8,113 nt of DNA, from positions 1 through 8,113 of the forward strand of contig JAKAVX010000093.1 in the NCBI GenBank assembly GCA_021827465.1, written 5' to 3'. Positions 5,931-8,113 of this stretch are shown piece by piece. Positions within the stretch are counted from its first letter, which is position 1, and every line of letters begins with the position of its first letter. A program made the position numbers and the translations under genes. Below the pieces are notes generated by a model. The model had not been told where the DNA came from. It saw nothing but the letters and a program-made list of their open reading frames with translations, and searched no databases. Source of the DNA: Deltaproteobacteria bacterium (GTDB taxonomy: Bacteria > Desulfobacterota_B > Binatia > Binatales > Binataceae).

Positions 5931-5958
5931 TTGCCATAAGCCCGCCCGCGGTTAGACT
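5931..5958 (+). promoter_or_regulatory. Candidate sigma-70-type promoter of the isomerase-like gene
   Basis: TTGCCA (5931-5936, five of six matches to TTGACA) and TAGACT (5953-5958, four of six to TATAAT) are separated by 16 bp. This would start transcription near 5965 and leave a leader of about 80 nt. It follows the terminator at 5830-5863, so the next gene needs its own promoter. Proposed by inspection only. Confidence 0.35.
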
Positions 5959-6046
5959 GAATTTCGGGCACGCGCGGACGCAATGCCGGACCAAACAGCC
6001 GGTCCTTCCCATCCAAACCAAACAGTTCCGATCAGGAGAAGGAGCG

Positions 6047-6343
6047 ATGAAGTTTTTGGTAATGGCGAAACCGCGCGCCGGTGCGCCGCTCCCGAGCGCA
6101 GCGCTTCAGGGCCAGAAAGAGGTCATCAACCGCTACCTCAAATCCGGCGTCAACGACTGCGTTTACTTGTTTCCCGACGGTGGAGGCTTCGGGATAGCAA
6201 ACGCGGACTCGGGGGAGCATCTGATGCAACTGCTCACCGAGATTCCTACATATCCATTTCTCGACTGGGAAGTTCGACCGCTTTCCGAATTCACCCAGGG
6301 AATGGACCGGATGATTCAACTCTTCAAAAGCCAAGGCATGTAG
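6047..6343 (+). CDS. Muconolactone delta-isomerase-like small alpha/beta-barrel protein
   Basis: This 98-residue protein has the size and layout of the dimeric alpha/beta barrel (ferredoxin-like) superfamily. Strand one is MKFLVMAKP. A helix (ALQGQKEVINRYLKSG) follows, then strand CVYLFPDGGGFGIAN, helix SGEHLMQLLTEI and strand PFLDWEVRPLSEF. The stretch EIPTYPFLDWEVRPL resembles the LPLFPYMDIEVTPL region of muconolactone isomerases, which suggests the MIase-like family. No aromatic-degradation gene is nearby, so real isomerase activity is doubtful; many relatives are uncharacterised stress or cofactor-free enzymes. The start is supported by AGGAGAAGGAG (6034-6044) just before the ATG. It stands alone between a terminator and the next promoter region. 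No signal peptide is present, so it is cytoplasmic. Confidence 0.65.
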   Translation: MKFLVMAKPRAGAPLPSAALQGQKEVINRYLKSGVNDCVYLFPDGGGFGIANADSGEHLMQLLTEIPTYPFLDWEVRPLSEFTQGMDRMIQLFKSQGM

Positions 6344-6514
6344 ACAAATCCCCCCCCCGCGTCCGGCCCGCCCGCGCTGCCCATCCCGAGACTCGCGAAT
6401 GCGCTTGCTCTTCCGGGTTCCTCCATGCCTCGAAGAGAAGCGCCGCTGATGAAGACGCTTGCGGCGATGGCGGCCGCGAGGAGATTTGCTTTGCGCGCGT
6501 GGCGGCCGAGTAAA

Positions 6515-6520
6515 TACAAT
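6515..6520 (+). promoter_or_regulatory. Candidate -10 element for the acetyltransferase gene
   Basis: TACAAT (6515-6520) matches TATAAT at five of six positions in an otherwise GC-rich region, with a weak TTGCGC (6491-6496) 18 bp upstream. Transcription would start near 6527, about 22 nt before the ATG at 6549, consistent with a ribosome binding site at 6537-6540. Confidence 0.35.
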
Positions 6521-6548
6521 CGCCACTCCGCCACCGGGAGCGCCCGTG

Positions 6549-7394
6549 ATGCCGTTCAAATTCACATTCGAGCGAAACGCATCTGCCTTTCTTGCCCGGA
6601 TCGCCGACTTTCTCGTCCGGCGCGAGGCCGAGAACAACCTGGTGCTCGGAATCCTGTCGGGCATAATCGACGGCCGCCAGACTTTCAACGACGAGCCGCC
6701 GCTGATGGTCGCGGTCGAAAACGCGGCAGGAATTCAACTGGTCGCGCTCAGGACTCCGCCGCACAACCTGCTGCTTTCGACCGCCGCAACTGACGACGCA
6801 GTAACACTGCTTGCGCGCGAACTGCACGCCGCCGGGCATCGGCTGCCGGGAGTCACCGCGTCGTCGCGCGAAGCGAATGCTTTCGCCAAAGCGTGGAACG
6901 AACTCAGCGGTGCCACGACGAGGCTGGCGCAATCCCAGCGTATCTACAGCCTCGAACGCGTGAACCAGCCGCGCCCCGTCGCGGGCAAGCTGCGTCCGTG
7001 CGACGAGCGGAACCTCGCACTCGCCACCGAGTGGATGAGTGCGTTCAGCCGCGACGTTGGTGAGATTCAGGTCTCGCCCGACCCGCGCAGGTGGATCGGC
7101 GGGCGCAACGCCGGGCTGTTCTTCTGGGTTGACGGGAGTCCGGTTGCGATGGCGGGATTTTCCGGACCGACCCCGAACGGCGTCAGGATCGGGATGGTGT
7201 ACACGCCGCCGGAGCTGCGCCGGCGCGGCTATGCGAGCGCATGCGTCGCGGCGTTAAGCCAGCGGATGTTAGACGAGGGACGCAGGTTCTGTTTCCTCTA
7301 TACCGACCTGGCAAATCCGACCTCGAATCACATCTACCAGGAAATCGGCTACCGCCCCGTGTGCGACGCGCTCGTGCTGATGTTCGAAGGCTGA
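6549..7394 (+). CDS. GNAT-family N-acetyltransferase
   Basis: This is a 281-residue cytoplasmic protein. The C-terminal half carries the GNAT acetyl-CoA-binding motif A: strand GVRIGMVYTPP (211-221) followed by LRRRGYA (223-229), matching the R/Q-x-x-G-x-G/A pyrophosphate loop, and the helix ASACVAALSQRML. Motif B is visible as FLYTDLANPTSNHIYQEIGYRPV (249-271), with the NPTSNHIYQ/GY signature of the FR47-like/COG3393 branch. The N-terminal half (1-140) is a divergent, substrate-side domain. The start at ATG 6549 is preferred because GGAG (6537-6540) lies 8 nt upstream and the predicted promoter start is near 6527. A GTG one codon upstream and a TTG at 6459 are in frame but poorly supported. 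The acetylated substrate is unknown. A GC-rich hairpin (7408-7422, no U-tract) lies in the 55-bp gap before the next gene. Confidence 0.85.
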   Translation: MPFKFTFERNASAFLARIADFLVRREAENNLVLGILSGIIDGRQTFNDEPPLMVAVENAAGIQLVALRTPPHNLLLSTAATDDAVTLLARELHAAGHRLPGVTASSREANAFAKAWNELSGATTRLAQSQRIYSLERVNQPRPVAGKLRPCDERNLALATEWMSAFSRDVGEIQVSPDPRRWIGGRNAGLFFWVDGSPVAMAGFSGPTPNGVRIGMVYTPPELRRRGYASACVAALSQRMLDEGRRFCFLYTDLANPTSNHIYQEIGYRPVCDALVLMFEG

Positions 7395-7449
7395 CCACGG
7401 AGCGCGACGGCGGTTCCCGCCGCACTTGCCACGATCACGAAGGAGACGC

Positions 7450-8113
7450 GTGACCGCAAAGGGCATAGAACGGCAAGCCTCCGTAGCGCTCACCGCTGCA
7501 CAGCAAGAGGAATTCGATCGATCCGGAATCCTCCGAATCGCGGGCGCAATAGCAAAACCCGATGTCGACAGAATCCGCGAACAGGTCTGGGATACGCTCT
7601 CACGCCGGTATCAGGTCAGCCGCGACGCGCCTGAAGGCTGGAAGCCTCTGAGGGCGGCCGCGGCCCCCGATCTCCCGAAGTCGCTCGATTTCGATCAAAT
7701 CGGCACTCCAGCCGTGTCCGGCGCGCTCGACGATCTCATGGGATACGGCAACTGGCAGCGCCCCGAACGAAGCAGTCAGCTACTCGTCGCGTTTCCGGAG
7801 TCCAGGGAGCAATGGGACGTTCCGCACCAGAGTTGGCACCTTGACTTTCCCGCTTCGCAAGCGCTTGAGGGATTGTTCGCGATGCGTCTGTTCGCGTGTC
7901 TTGCGACCTTGCAACCCGGCGGAGGTGGCACTGTTGCCGTCGCCGGATCGTATCGGCTTGTCGAGAACCTGATTCGCAAAAGAGGCTCCGATCGTATCCG
8001 CTCGGCGGATGTGCGGAGGCTGCTGATCCGCGCCTATCCATGGATGAAGGCGTTGTGCACTCGCGACGAGAATATCGATCGCGTCCAGAAGTTCATGAAA
8101 AGAAGCGCTACCT
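7450..8113 (+). CDS. PhyH-like 2-oxoglutarate/Fe(II) oxygenase, 3' end outside window
   Basis: The frame from GTG 7450 stays open to the window end (221 codons visible); AAGGAG lies 4-5 nt before the GTG. The N-terminal LTAAQQEEFDRSGILRI (residues 14-30) is the typical opening helix and strand of phytanoyl-CoA-dioxygenase-like proteins. The iron-binding HxD triad start is clear in QSWHLDFP: His130 and Asp132. The distal segment LQPGGGGTVAVAGSYRLVEN (154-173) aligns with the family's GGT-x-x-x-GSHR motif, but the ligand His is Tyr168 (codon TAT at 7951, one change from CAT). This protein may therefore be catalytically altered or inactive unless another ligand serves. The family hydroxylates or halogenates diverse small molecules in the cytoplasm; the substrate here is unknown. 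It follows the GNAT gene by 55 bp on the same strand and may be co-transcribed. Confidence 0.78.
   Translation, partial: MTAKGIERQASVALTAAQQEEFDRSGILRIAGAIAKPDVDRIREQVWDTLSRRYQVSRDAPEGWKPLRAAAAPDLPKSLDFDQIGTPAVSGALDDLMGYGNWQRPERSSQLLVAFPESREQWDVPHQSWHLDFPASQALEGLFAMRLFACLATLQPGGGGTVAVAGSYRLVENLIRKRGSDRIRSADVRRLLIRAYPWMKALCTRDENIDRVQKFMKRSAT

Noticed and set aside
6425..6793. Open frame overlapping the 5' part of the acetyltransferase gene
   Set aside because: Arg-rich, low-complexity translation typical of an off-frame read in GC-rich DNA; the GNAT frame has clear motifs.
7408..7422. CGGCGG-TTC-CCGCCG hairpin as a terminator between the GNAT and PhyH-like genes
   Set aside because: No U-tract follows, and the next ribosome binding site is only about 20 bp away; at most a processing or attenuation hairpin.

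Overview
The window reads as chromosomal DNA from a GC-rich, didermic (Gram-negative) bacterium. It contains an outer-membrane beta-barrel protein with a C-terminal aromatic residue, several Sec signal peptides, strong AGGAGG-type ribosome binding sites and -24/-12 (sigma-54) promoter patterns. The mix of genes (DUF2267, single-domain sugar-phosphate nucleotidyltransferase, PhyH-like oxygenase, porin with a coiled-coil N-terminus) would fit a soil-type lineage such as Binatota, Acidobacteriota or the former Deltaproteobacteria. That placement is a low-confidence guess.

All intact genes lie on the plus strand. Layout: (1) the C-terminal part of a DUF2267 protein, cut by the window start; (2) about 550 bp without a supported gene, ending in a near-consensus sigma-54 promoter just before (3) a mannose-1-phosphate guanylyltransferase-like nucleotidyltransferase; (4) a small membrane-anchored protein extremely rich in methionine and glycine; (5) an 824-bp interval holding what looks like a decayed minus-strand gene, followed by a perfect 20-bp dyad and a second sigma-54-type promoter; (6) a three-gene envelope cluster of blue-copper protein, coiled-coil outer-membrane porin and miniature monohaem cytochrome c, closed by a strong intrinsic terminator; (7) a small muconolactone-isomerase-like protein; (8) a GNAT acetyltransferase; (9) a PhyH-like 2-oxoglutarate/Fe(II) oxygenase cut by the window end, whose presumed distal iron-binding His is a Tyr.

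The most interesting unit is the cupredoxin-porin-cytochrome cluster. Two one-electron carriers (type 1 copper and c-type haem) are encoded on either side of an outer-membrane barrel that projects a coiled coil into the periplasm. The cluster is preceded by the architecture expected of an enhancer-binding-protein/RpoN-controlled promoter. The Met-rich protein 0.8 kb upstream could be a copper-binding partner. I infer, without proof, an inducible periplasmic/outer-membrane redox or copper-handling module. The remaining genes look like separate transcription units with no clear functional link to it.
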